From assembly GCA_033064195.1 (NCBI GenBank), contig JARBJD010000003.1, forward strand, positions 496,001-560,000: DNA of 64,000 bases, read 5' to 3'. Both the position numbers and the translations under genes were made by a program. Position 1 is the first letter of the stretch; every line of letters begins with the position of its first letter. Source of the DNA: Blattamonas nauphoetae. Lineage: Eukaryota > Preaxostyla > Oxymonadida. The notes below the pieces were generated by a model that saw nothing but the letters and a program-made list of their open reading frames with translations, was not told where the DNA came from and made no database searches. Shown piece by piece: positions 33,210-44,829 of the stretch.

Positions 33210-36200
33210 TTATCTATTTTTTTTCTTTTGAGCTCGAATAGTTGCGTTTTTCTTCTGTTTCATTTGGATTCGGCGTTGCTTTGGATTTCTTGACATTCTC
33301 TTTTCATCTTTCTTCATTCGTCGGTCCACAATATGCATTTTCCCGTCAAATCCTTTGTGTGCCATTCCTTTCTTCTTCTTCCCAGCACCACCCACAACAA
33401 CTTGCTTTCCTGGATTCGTCACCTTCTTTGCCAGTCTTTGTGCTCGCTTGACCTCACGTGCTCGCTCTGCCTCTGTCAATCCAATGTTGTCCATTGCCTT
33501 TGAAGCAACAGTGTCTGCCTTTTTGATGGCTCGCATCATTCTCATCCGTTTTCTCGCCTTGGCCTCAGCAACCTTCTTCGTCGGCATTTCGTTCACGTCA
33601 CGCAGCCACTCTCTGTACTTGGCCACGCTCTCTGCTGTCTCCGGGTCAGTCTTGAACCGGTGCTTCTTCTCGTCGTCTTTGAACCATTTCGGAAGGTCTC
33701 CGTCGTTCGAGGCCCATCTGTTGTACGACGCGTCGATCAGCTCTTTCCGTTTCTTCGGGTCTTTGATGTGCTCTCCTCTGGCCAAGATCCGAGACATCAC
33801 ATCCACAGGGACCTGGTCCAGATTGAATTTTGCGACAGGGACACCAGGCTTCTTTGTGGCAAGGTCGTCGATGGCTTCGTCTGTTGTGGAAGATTCAGAG
33901 TCAGAGTCGCCTTCAGATTCGTCCTCCGATTCCGACACAACCTCCGACTCTTCTCCGTGGTCGAACCGACTTCGGACCACAAATGGTTGGACGTCATCGC
34001 CAGACTCGTCTTCGCTTTCTTCCTCATGACGGAGTTGCTTTTTGTCTTCATCTTCATCCTCATCGGACAGGTCTCTCTTCCGGGCCTGAATTTCGTCGTC
34101 GTCAGACTCGTCGTCGATGTCGCCGATGATGTCTTTCAGGAGGGGCTGGTCGAAGAATGTGCTCACTTTTGCGCGGACAATGTTCTTCTTCTCTTTGTCC
34201 TTCAGTTTAACAGCTTTTTCGATTTGTTGTTCCAAGTCTTCATCGTCGGAGTCGTCCTCGTGGTCGAAGTCGGAGTTGTCAGCCAGCAGTTCTTCGTTGC
34301 TCGAGATCTCGTCGGCCTGAACACGTCTCACCCAATCCTCATCGTCTGCGATGTTTTCAGAATCAGACGAAGAGCTTTCTTCTGAGAGCTCCTCACCTTC
34401 TCTGAGTCTTTCCTCTCGCTCTTCCTTTTTCTTCTGTTTGTACTCCCGCGCCTGTTCCTCCACGCTCAACACAGGGACCACTTCGAAGCCCAATCTTTTC
34501 ACGTCTTTTGTCTTCTTCCTCTTCTCCACCTCGGCCATGTCGAATGTTGGTTTGATGCGGCCGGTCTGCACGCCGTGCTCGTACTTCATGTCTTCCTCCA
34601 TCTGGAGGGCTCTTTCATACTCCTCCTTGGTTTCCGCTGCAGCTGTTGGCCTCAGAAGCTTCAGTGTCCTCTTCTTCTCTTCGATTGCATTCGCCTCTGC
34701 TTGGTCCTCCTGTTGGATCCTCTGCTCTTCCAGCAGATCCAACTCCTTTCCATCGGTGCTCATCAGCAGTTCGGCAAGCTTCTTTTGCGGGGCTGCTTCG
34801 TCCACTCCAAATGTCTCTCCGATGTGGAACAGGTCCTCGTCTGTCCCGTATGTCTGTCCAGCATACGCTGCATTTCCGGCAGAAAGAGCGTTCCTGTGTT
34901 CCTGTTTCTTCTTCTCCTTCTTCTGCTTTCTTTGGCGTTGCTTTTCCAGTTGAGAGAGGAACAGGTCTGGTGCACGCCGATCGATGTCCTCATCAGCATC
35001 AGATACTTCTTTCTCTTCTTCGTCATCGTCATCGGCCTCTGCCTCACTTCCGCTTCCATATTCAATGTCTTCCTCACTCACAACCTCAAAATCTTCGCTT
35101 TTTCCCTTTTTCTTCGCTGACTTGTCCTCTTTTGTTTCGAACGCAAGTTTTGCTGATAGAGAAGGAACAGAAGTTGGTCTCTTCACCTCAAGCATCTTTT
35201 TCTTCCATTTGAGCAATTGCCGAAACTCGCTCTTCCCACATTGCCTCACATTCGAGAGATATTCCCTGATGTCTTCAGTTGTGGCAGGATGTTCACGATA
35301 CACATCAGATACTCCTGGCGTGAAAACGATCTCCGTCGCAACTCCCAAGAATACGCCAGGTTCATTGGAGATGAGGAATTCCTCGACTGGCTTCCGGACT
35401 CCAAGCGATGTCATTCCAGCTGGGTATCCTCCTTGGTACATCTTCTCCTTTCCAGTGATTTTGTGGGAGAGCACATTAAGTCGTTTTCCAATTGCTTCTT
35501 GTGACAATTCATTGGAACCAGTTCCCACTCCAAAGGTGATGTTTGGGTCGAGGTATTTTTGTGTTTCCAACTGTGGTAGTGGATTAAATCCTCGGCAAAC
35601 AACAAAAATTTCAGCTGAAACATTACGAGATGCAACTGGTTTGGTGGCTTTGACATCGTTGAAGAATGGGCGAAGTGACCCCATGAGAGCAGTGTAATGG
35701 TCTGAGCGGAAGACTTTTGTGACAAACCATCCACCTTTTCTGAGAAATTCTGATGCTAATCGCATGGAATGGAGGACAAGTTCGTTTTGGACATAAGAAT
35801 CATGTACCCAAGAGACACCAACATTGGGAGCACCATCGTGCAGAACAACATCCATCTTTCGATCCTGAACATGACGTCTGATTGAGTTGCGACAAGATGG
35901 AGTCGTGATATCTTCTGTGAGTGTGATAACACGTGGGATTGGTTTGATGGGGACAATATCCGCTCCAATGATGAGACTGTTGATGGGGAGCGATTCAGCA
36001 CATACCTGGCACCAACCACCTGGAGCAGCACAAAGATCAAGAACGTAATTGGCGTCGTCTAAAAAGTGAAATTCTCTGTTGAGTTGGATCAGTTTGTAGG
36101 CTGCACGCGATCTGTATCCCTGTGATTTGGCAAGACGATACCATGTATATTATCCAAATTGCGAAGGGGAGAAGGAAAGATAGATGAGAGACGGTTGGGA

Positions 36201-36391
36201 CAATTAGCAGAGGAAAGAGTTAAAGTAGGCGGTGTTAACCTCTTCACAAATTGAAAGAAAGAAAATGTAGAATTATCCAAAGTAAAGAAATAAATGTCAA
36301 TAATTTTGATCAAATTGACAAAGAATAGGTAAGAGGGGTCACGATATTTATCTAAACGTCCTTTTGCGGTCTTTTTCTGCTGCTTTCCCAT
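33210..36391 (-). CDS. SPB1: SPB1/FTSJ3 rRNA 2'-O-methyltransferase, 60S assembly factor
   Basis: Nucleolar methyltransferase of the FtsJ family that modifies the 25S/28S A-loop and is needed for 60S maturation. Exon 1 (36348-36391) encodes MGKQQKKTAKGRLDK; exon 2 (33210-36144) the rest; 992 residues. FtsJ domain: GYRSRAAYKLIQLN, SAM site DLCAAPGGWCQV, DIVPIKPIPRV, DVVLHDGAPNVG, TKVFRS. Acidic low-complexity linkers follow, then the Spb1 C-terminal domain with NRWASNDGDLPKWFKDDE and KKVAEAKARKRMR and a basic tail. Joining the exons requires a 203-nt AT-AC intron (listed separately), because no AG lies near the needed acceptor. The gene is divergent from the CH-domain gene. Confidence 0.9.
36145..36347 (-). 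other. Candidate AT-AC spliceosomal intron in SPB1
   Basis: Read on the minus strand the segment starts ATATCGTGAC and ends ATAATATAC. Removing it joins GAT-AA to A-TGG and gives the peptide KGRLDKWYRLAKSQGYRSR, which has the exact length and aromatic pair of SPB1 orthologues (yeast RYYYLAKEKGYR, human FYHLAKETGYR). A GT-AG alternative fails: the frame has a stop just upstream, and no AG lies in the last ~60 nt before the conserved codons. The start resembles the minor-class ATATCC donor at five of six positions; I see no clear minor-class branch site. Confidence 0.7.
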
Positions 36392-36819
36392 CGAAAAAAA
36401 ACTAAATGTGGGACATTGAGCTCAAAATAGTTCAAAATACAATGAGGATCCTGTTCAATAGTAGTTGAAATGTCTTAACCCAGAAATGGTTTGATCCACG
36501 ACGAGTTTGTGTCCGTTCATACGAAGGAAGAAGAAGAATTGATAAAACCATGAATAGCAGTGAAATCTTTTAAAAAAGAAAGCAGTGATGTAAAGAGCTA
36601 ATTAATTGCCAGGAACTCCTCACAAAAAGCAAAATGAAGTCGTAAAATTTGAAAGAGGAAGGGATGAAATTGAATCGACAAAACGAACGATTAAAAGAAT
36701 GAAAATGAAGAAAAAAAGAGTGATGTCAAGGAAGTGAGGGAATTAATTGAAAAATGTAGTGGAGATATCGAAGATTTGGCTGTTGCGTAGTGGAATCGTC
36801 CCTTAATTCTCTTCTAACA
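36392..36819. other. Divergent promoter region SPB1 / CH-domain gene
   Basis: About 430 bp of purine-biased sequence (plus strand rich in GA tracts) between two divergently transcribed genes. It must contain both promoters. No further structure was recognised. Confidence 0.5.
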
Positions 36820-39800
36820 ATGCTTGCCACACCGATTCGGACACAATCCCCACATCAACCATTTCAAACCCCTACACGAGGACTTTTTCCTGAACATCCA
36901 CTCGTTTCACCCAACATCACTCCATCCTTTCTCCTCACAAATATGATCGACCCAGCCGACCCTAAACGACGGGAAAATTACTTAAAGCAAGTTGAAGAGT
37001 TGAATAAAACGAATGAAAATCCGAAAGTTGAACCAGAAAATCTGCAGAAGGAAGATGGACAGAAAAAATCAGCCAACGTCCCTCCACTCTCAACGATTAT
37101 ACAGCAAAGGAATAAAGAGCAAGAAGAAAAGGAAAAAAAGATTAAAGAGGAGGAATCCAAACACAAATTAACCAAGGAACAACGGATGCTCAACGAAGAA
37201 AGAAAGAAGAAAGAAAAGAAAGAACAGGAAAAAAAAGCATGGAACCGTGATCTTCATGATACAACATATCGCTTTCTGAACTTTGGAGTACTTGAAAAGC
37301 ACCCACCTTCGAAATCAGAAGACATCTATCGACTCCACCGGTGGTTCACAACTCTTCATTGTGAATTGAATGATGCTCTCTTGAATGGACATCTCATCGT
37401 AAATCCTCTTCGCAACGGAATTCTGTTATGTGATGTAGTGGATTGTTGCCTGTCTCCTAAATCACAAAGCCGTAGGAGAGTCAAGGGTGGATTCAAACGA
37501 GGTCTCGACTGCAACCGTTCGCCAAAGACTGTGGGGGAGGCTAGAGAAAACGTAGAACGGGCCATGACCGTTCTTAGAGCTGATCATTTAATCTCACCTG
37601 GACTTTTGTTCGATGCTGACAGCTATATTCAGGATGATTCAACGAACAGTGTGTATGGACTCCTGATTGCTCTCATGAACACATATGGTCCAAAAGTTGA
37701 TGAACTCATCAGAAGTGATTGTAACCCAGAGGAAGAGGAAGATCCTTTCTCCATATTGGATGAACAAGAACAATTTTCTTCGAAGAAGAAAGTTCGATTT
37801 GCCACAGAGAGGAACACAAAACAAGATGATAACACAGAAAAGGAGGAGTGGTTGAAGATCATTAATCTTCCTAAGTCATATTCTCGAAAAGATGATCGAC
37901 AATTTAGACAAGATTCAGGATCTCGCAAAATTGACGTCTATGCCATGGCCCCGAGCTCTATCCTGACTCCAACACTATCAACACCTGTTTATCATCCTCT
38001 TCCTTATCCTCCTGAAGAGAGAGATGATGTCGAACATGAAATTCTCTCGTGGATCATTTCTCTCGGAGTCTTGAACGGTCCCATCCCCCATAACATTGAT
38101 CAAATCCTCCCAGAAATGAAAACAGGTGTTCTTCTCAGCGAGATTGTCAGTTTCCTTATTAAACAACGGATCAAAGGAATCAGCATTAACCCCAAAACGC
38201 CAACAGTCTGTCGCTCCAACCTGACGAAGACATTGGAAATCCTCCTCACCACGCCAAACTTCCCCATCGAGAATCTCCGCTGTGCTGACGAGTTGTTTGC
38301 AGGTGACCGAAATGCTGCTCTGTGCATTTTGGATGACCTCCGTCGATTTGACATGAAGCTGGGCGATCCTCGGAAGAAGAAGCCAGATCCAGCGAAGAAG
38401 GAAACGAAGGAAGCCACGTCCGGTGATCAGCCAATGGCAGATCCAAAGGAGAAGGACGGATGGGACACCAAGCGCACTCCAGACTCTGTCCGCAGAATGT
38501 CAGTGGATAAGAACAAGACTCCACTCTCAGCTCGCACACCGAACCGCCTCCGCTCTCAAACTGCCGGGAGCATCTCTAATCCAATCAAGCCCGCTGTCGC
38601 GCACGACAGAAATCCATCCGCTGTCACACTCCCAAAAACATCCCCAAAAGCGGGTTCTCGCAGGTCATCAATCAGCCCCAAAGACTGGGGAGGAGATCAA
38701 CAAGCCCCATCACCCAAACCAGGTGCCTCCAACGCTGCCCCAATCTTCGACGACAACATGAGCCTGGTCACCACATTCTCCAACACGGAAGTCTTAAGCC
38801 AGCTCAACGCGCAACCCTTCCGAGCCGGTTTTCTGTCTCCAGCTGTGTTCACAGGCTGTGTTCCTGACGAGCATCTCCCGAGTCCAGTTGCAGAGAAAGG
38901 AAAGTCGGGATTGAGTATATCAGGCTTTTCAATGGCGTCTCAAAAGTACGGTGGAAAGCTGGGCAAAGCAGGCCACAAAAGCAATCGGGCCATGAAAATG
39001 GAGTCGATGTCCATCTTTTCGCAAATGTCCGAAACTGCCAAATACAAAGGAGGAAAACTCGGAAACACACGGGGTAAGTCCAATTTTGGGGGCGGGTTCA
39101 AGTCAAACGACATGGTCTCGATCACGTCTCGCTCACGTGCGGAGTCATCGCTCTTCGCTGGAGGGAAGAGTGGAGCACGAGGAATGTCGGGCCATCGGAA
39201 GGTTCGAGACGAACCGTTCATGATTCTCCCCGACCCTCTCATGCACACAATTCCCTTGCCCCCTCACGCAATGAAACAGAACCAGAAGAAGAAGCGAATG
39301 AAGGACGGAGAGAGCTCGATCGTTGGAGATGCCCTTGAATCCGGTGAAAATGCCGAGGAGACGTACATGATGGCGCTGGATGTGGTATGTCCTATTCTCA
39401 TTATTTCTTTCTTCTCTTTCAGGATCCACAACCACCTTATCTCCTTGCCATGTGGATGGAATCACTGGGCGTCCACCTCTCTTCGCCTTTCTCTCTTGAC
39501 GCTCCTGTCCTTCATGAGGTATGTGTTTCCTTGTCATAACATGATCTGTTCTCGAAGTTCTCAAACGGTGTGATTCTGATCAACTTGATCGAAGTACTCG
39601 AAAGGCGGAATATGACTGGTGTCCAAAAGAATCCGACTGGAAAACCAGCCTGCCTGCACAACATTCGGAAAGTGATCGAGCATGTTTCTGGAAAGAATGT
39701 TTGTCACCAATCGTGTTATTTCTTCACCCAATCCGATTCTTTCATGTCTTTCTCTTCTCATTCATCTTCGTCGCCCTCTCTTAGGCAATGCCTCTCAAAT

Positions 39801-39934
39801 ATCTTGGAAAAGAACGTGATATTCTCGAAGGAAATCAAGACATTATTTTGAGCTTCTTGGAGGACATTCGAAGAGCGTATGGGCAGAGCGTCAAGCATCC
39901 GAAGCCGAAACTGACGCAAGCATCATCATTCTAA
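36820..39934 (+). CDS. Protein with multiple calponin-homology modules
   Basis: Four exons (36820-39384, 39423-39518, 39558-39698, 39785-39934), introns 38, 39 and 86 nt, 983 residues. After a Pro-rich N-terminus and a charged coiled coil (KEQEEKEKKIKEEESKHKL) come three CH-like modules: one near residues 175-300 (LHRWFTTL...GILLCDVVDC), one near 410-520 (EILSWIISLGVLNGPIP...TGVLLSEIVSFL) and one in the last exons (LAMWMESLGVHLSS...FSNGVILINLIEVLE). The linker is Ser/Pro/Lys-rich with paired GGKLGKAGHKSNRA and GGKLGNTRGKSNFG motifs. CH modules suggest actin or microtubule binding; the family is unassigned. The ATG at 36820 is the first in frame. Confidence 0.72.
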
Positions 39935-40207
39935 ATCATCTTGTTTTCTTCACGATGTATCTTCAGTTGTCAATCGTTCACTTCTTCACGGTTGAGTGTG
40001 TTAATTCATGGCATGTTTTCTGGAACAATGATTCTACACCGAGAAAGAGTCGACATTCAGGAACAGAGAGGAGAACATGGAGAGAAGTACTCCTTTTTCG
40101 AAATAATGAAGTGGCCCTTTCATGTTAAACAACTCCGTCAATAGAATCAATTGAAAAGAAGAAAGATGAAACAAGAAATCCAGAAAAAAAGATGAGAGAA
40201 AGAATCG
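39935..40207. other. Intergenic region between convergent genes
   Basis: About 270 bp separating the stops of two convergent genes. No feature was seen. Confidence 0.4.
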
Positions 40208-42749
40208 CTAATGTCTTCCAGCTTTTTTTCGAGCACAGCAAGTCCTACGTGGCTTCTCCAGGAACAATTCTGTGAACACTTTTGACTGTTCTGAGGATTT
40301 TCGAACAATTTCGAGAAGGTTTGGTTGTGATGACAGGTCGACGATCGCTTTGATCACAGGGGCAACTGATTGGTCTACTTCGTCTCGGTTATTTCGCGAT
40401 TCCAGAAGATCACATGCGTGTCTGACATAGTTCGGGAGTTCCAATTCCACAGAATTATAGTCTCCGCGATTCAACTGTGCTAGAAGACTGCGTGATGTCT
40501 CGTCAATCCTCGGAAAAGCTGCATTCTTCTGAACACGATCTGGTTGGTGGTGTGTCCTCTGCGTCTCCTCCCGAACTGTCTTTTGTGTGCTGTCGTCGTC
40601 ATCAAACATGCGACAGAACCTCTCCACATCGGAACGGTCAAGTGACAAGTCCATCGAAGATCGGCTATCCGTCTGAGACTGATCAGACAGTTCTTCTATG
40701 CGGTGGCAAGCAAAACATTGCCGTGTAAACGGTGAGAAAAAGCAATCCAATGAATCAGGAGCAATCGCAGAAAGGCAGATGACTGAGTCATTATCAATTG
40801 CTTGATCTCGAAGGGTTTCAAAGAGTGTCTCGGTGTCTGCGGGGAATATGAGCGTTCTTGTGATGGGAAGATCAGGAAGGATTGTGAGCCACGTGTTGTG
40901 GAGACTTCTATCTTTCAAATTAAAACGTTGGATGTCCAGAACTCGTTCTTTCAGACAAACCCCGTTGAGAGTCGTCGCATCAAATGGATTCTCAACAAAT
41001 CCGACCAAAAATCTGAAGAGTCTGGAGAGTATTCCATCAACTTTCGTTTTATCAGGAATGTCTTCTTCGCCCGAGAATCGAGTGTGACCTGTCACTCGAA
41101 GGTACAGATGCAAGCTTCGCCCGAGAATCGAGTGTGACCTGTCACTCGAAGGTACAGATGCAAGCTTGTTGAATCAAGGAAAGATGACAAGAAACGGTGA
41201 ACTGTTTGCAGTTCATCACTGTTCTGTGACAAGTACGATAGCATCGTATCTTTCCTCATCTCCTCTGGGATCTTCTTCCACTCCTCCTGTCCAATCGTGA
41301 ACTCCACCTTCACACTGTTCACCAAGCTCAACAGACGATCTGTGAGAAATAGAGCATTTCGGTCGCTTGTCTCATAGAAGAGTCGGGAGAGGACAGAAAT
41401 TGATGAACCCTCAACTTTATATGTTTCAGGTGTCAAAACATATCCGATCTCCGATGCCACACTACTCAGAAGAGACACACTCGCTGGGCTTCTGGTATAT
41501 TCTGTGAATGCTTTAGGAACCAGATCATCGATCTGGACCAGAAGTGAAAGAAAGGCATCAGCCACAGAGAGAGACACGGGATAATTGTGGATGTGCGTGC
41601 TGTTGTGGATGATGTGAGACAACAGACAATCCGACAGACCTAGTTGACCATTCCCACTCCGAACTATAAATTCAATGATGTTGCGGTGCTTGTGGGCTGT
41701 ATGAGAGGAAAAGAACAGAGTGAGAGTGTCGGCAAGGACGGCTGGAGTCGGTGCAATGTATGTTTGTGAAGAAGAGGGCAACTTGATTCGGGAGTGGAGG
41801 ATGAGCATTTGAGAGAGGAAAATAACCACAGAAGGAGTTGAATTCCACAGGAATTTAACAAGCAATGTGAGGAGATGACTGTGCGAAAGCATTTGCTGGG
41901 TCTGTGGTTGTTGATGAGGATTTGGCATGAGATGGAGAAGAGAGAGGAGGATGCTGAAATGTAATTCACTGCTGAGCTTTCCAAACTGGTCGAAATTGAT
42001 GTTCTGTTTTGTGTAGTCGTACGAAAGGAAGAAATTAATCACAGACGGAGCAAGTGAATGAGGTAGTTTTGATACACTGAGGGCTTTGCAGAGAAATGAG
42101 TAGAGCACATCTTGAAATTGGGGGGCATGTGGGACATACTCGTAAGACCCATTGACTTTTGTAACAAATGTCATATTTGTAACAAGAACGGGAAAGATAT
42201 CAGGATTGAGGACTCTGGAAATCGTGTCTTTGTGAAGAAGATCGAAGAGTGTTTTTGGTTGTTCCTGTCTGGACAGTTCGGAACCAGAATGAATGATAAA
42301 GCGGTCAGTGTTGGGAGTTGCACATATAATCATGTTTTTTAAGGTTGATTCGTTGTCAGAAACGATGGTGTCTTGGGATGTTTCTGGAGGAACGGATTCG
42401 AGCCAGGTATTCAGAAGACCAATAAACTTTTTGATTTTATCGTCGAGATTGCGTGGTTCAGGTGATTTTACTTCAGCAATGGGGTTTTTTACATCTGTGA
42501 ACGGTCGAATATGACACTGTTGAATCGAATGACCGTTTGGACACTTCCTGTGACCATCTGGATTTTGATAATTCTACTCCAGAAGAAAAGAAGAATGATA
42601 TATGGAAATGATTGAAGCAAATTATCACAGACCTTTTCGAAACATGTCTGACAAATATTTGCTTGACAATCGAAAATGTAGATAGTGTCACACACATGAT
42701 TACATAATTCACATGTAACGTTTTCAGCATCGGCCTGTGGATGCTGCAT
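40208..42749 (-). CDS. RING-like zinc-finger helical protein with a newborn intron
   Basis: The N-terminus carries a cysteine/histidine cluster split by an intron: CELCNHVC, FDCQANICQTCFEK, then, after a 59-60 nt intron (donor GTCTGTG near 42632, acceptor GAGTAG near 42573), NYQNPDGHRKCPNGHSIQQC. This looks RING- or U-box-like with irregular spacing. The remainder is mostly helical, perhaps HEAT-like, with no family that I recognise. The frame runs to 41089-41138 and is broken there by a 50-nt tandem duplication. Removing 41089-41138 as an intron (GTCACACTCG...GTGACAG) restores LYLRVTGHTRFSGEEDIPDK and the frame continues to the stop at 40208, ending RTCCARKKAGRH. An E3-ligase role is possible but unproven. 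Confidence 0.6.
41065..41167 (-). repeat. Perfect 50-bp-period tandem duplication inside a coding exon
   Basis: 53 bases at 41065-41117 recur exactly at 41115-41167, overlapping by a shared CTT. The unit contains an AGGT (minus strand), so each copy supplies one potential splice boundary. The period of 50 shifts the frame unless exactly one unit is spliced out as GT...AG (41089-41138). Confidence 0.95.
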
Positions 42750-42916
42750 GAGAATTGAAGAAGGATAGCTGTTAAATTTAAGTGGGAGTGTTTTGATCGG
42801 GACGTAAGAATTTTTGTCAACAAATGAATGCTTCTAGAAAAGAGAAATCTGCCAAAAATTCAGGTATTTCAAGAACAAGCACGATACACAGAAAGGAAAA
42901 TGAAGTGGCCTGGTAC

Positions 42917-44583
42917 TCAGGCTGCGAAGAACCCCTCAGTGAAAGTTTCCATTTGTTTTGTCCAATGTGGTGTCCCCCATCCGTGGTTCCGCCCATTGCT
43001 CCACCTGTGCAGGGTGGCAGGGAAGTGTAGAGGGAGTTGGAAATCGTTGTCTTTGAAAGGGTTTGTGTTGGGAAGAAACTTGATGCGCTTAATTGTGTAT
43101 CGCTCGCCTCGAATTCCTACAAAATCGTCGCCCCATTCAATTTCCCACCAGTCCAAGTTTCGTTCAATAATCTGAGCAAAAAGAGGGGAGAAAAGAAAAG
43201 AGCGAACACACATTGATCGTCGATGGGTCGTGTGGGATTAGAATGTCAGAAGTGTACCCTTCTGATTGTGCCGATTTGATTGATGAAAAACGAAGGGCTG
43301 GGACAATTGGATGGAACGGCGGGAGAGTCTGGTCGTCTGGTTCGTAGAGTGCACAGCGACACATAACTGTCCCATTTCTCAGCTCCTGACAGAGTGCACA
43401 ATTCTCGTCATCGGCCTTGCTTGGGTGCGGTGTGTGTGAGTGAAGTGAGTGATGGTGGTGTTGGTTGAACTGTGTGTGATCTCCTCCTGTCAGTTGAGCC
43501 ACAACTGCTTCGTCTGGACCGTCTTGCGGGTAAGCATTCACAACAGCGACTCCATGGCTCGTGTTGGGAATGAGGAAGAGAGGATTGTCCTGGAAGGTGG
43601 TGTTTGCTTTGGTGGAGGGGATGTTCTGTATCAAGTTCATTGATTGGAAGAGCTCGTTCTTCACAGTGTCCTGGTGAATGTGTGGGAAATTAGAGAGGAT
43701 GTCATGCATGGTGAAAGGTTCTGGGTCGATGCTAATCTCGTATTGTGCATCATCGTTTTCAAAAAGAAGAGACTCCGTGCAAAAACGCTGAAAAATTCCA
43801 CCAAATGGAAGGGTTCCTGGCAGGCGAGAAGAAGAATCATTTGAAGTTTTTGACGAAGCGGATGAAGAATGGTTTTGAACTGAAGACATGGGAAATGAAG
43901 TTGATTGGTTCTGAGTCGAAGCTGGCTCTGGAAAAAGATCTTTTTCATTCGGTAGTTCCTGAGATTTCAGGATGTCTTCTAAAGATGGTGAGGGGTCGAG
44001 AAATCCCTGCGCTAACAATGCTGGTGTGTACACAAACCAGGGGTCATTAGAGATTCCAAACTGCATGAGTGGAGCAAGTGTGCTTGGGAGGACCTGTTTC
44101 ACATCGAGAAGGATGAAAGAGAATGGGTTGTTTTGGAGCTGAGTTCCCTCTAAACTGCGCATGTAATACGACATTGTTGAAGGATATTTCTCGAGTGTCG
44201 GCAGAATTCGGATTGTTACCATCAAGCCGACGACTTCTTCAGGGTAGGGCATGTGTGGAATGTAGTAGCCGTTGTGCATCAGAACTGCAACCAAATCGGA
44301 AATACCTGCATATGGTCCGCAACCCCAAACTCGCCTTGTGAAGACATTAGGATTTCTGGTTGTCAAGTACTGAATTTAGGAGAATTATTGGCAGAAAAAG
44401 ATGAAACTTTTCTATTGACATAAATTGAGTAATCTGTTTCAGGAGTTACAGAGTAATCTTTTAGAAGTTCATTTGTAAGCATTTCTGGTCGATAAACAAT
44501 GACTGAAGAGAGTTGATGATGATAGGATGAGACAAACCTAATTCACTGTTCTGCTTCTGCTTTCGCCTTGTTCTTGATGACAT
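42917..44583 (-). CDS. RXT3-like subunit of a histone deacetylase complex
   Basis: Four exons (44538-44583, 44408-44502, 43212-44369, 42917-43171), introns 35, 38 and 40 nt; phases close to 517 residues from an ATG followed by SSRTRRKQKQ. The core motif RRVWGCGPYAGISDLVAVLMHNGYY, read as RRVWG...YAGISDLVAVLMH, plus LMVTIRILPTLEKYPSTM, corresponds to the Rxt3 domain of Rpd3L-type deacetylase complexes (fungal pattern WG-x-YTDDSD-hydrophobic-HSG and hTLRIL-P-x-KYP). A Ser/Asn-rich, His-rich low-complexity middle follows, with a CALCQELRNGTVMCRC cluster. The last exon (LDWWEIEWGDDFVGIRGERY) continues the domain. The call is by motif memory only. Confidence 0.62.
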
Positions 44584-44829
44584 CACTGTCAGGAGATGAT
44601 ATGAAGGAAGATGAGAAACCTTTTCACTCAGACTGTGGAAGAGAAATTGGTTAGATTAGGTGTGGAAAGGATGGTGGATTCGATCTGGGCGTGTCCGGGA
44701 TTCTTGTTGGTTTTGTAGAAACAAATTTGTGAAAAAGATGAAAAAAGAAGAAAACAATTTTCAATGTCGATAGTGAAGTGAGAGAAATGACAATTCGCCT
44801 CAGAGAGAAATGATGAAAAAACTCATCTT

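Noticed and set aside
33355-34953. Long plus-strand frames (200-240 codons) opposite SPB1
   Set aside because: They are Ser/Arg or Leu/Val-rich mirror readings of the acidic SPB1 linker; antisense to a clear conserved gene.
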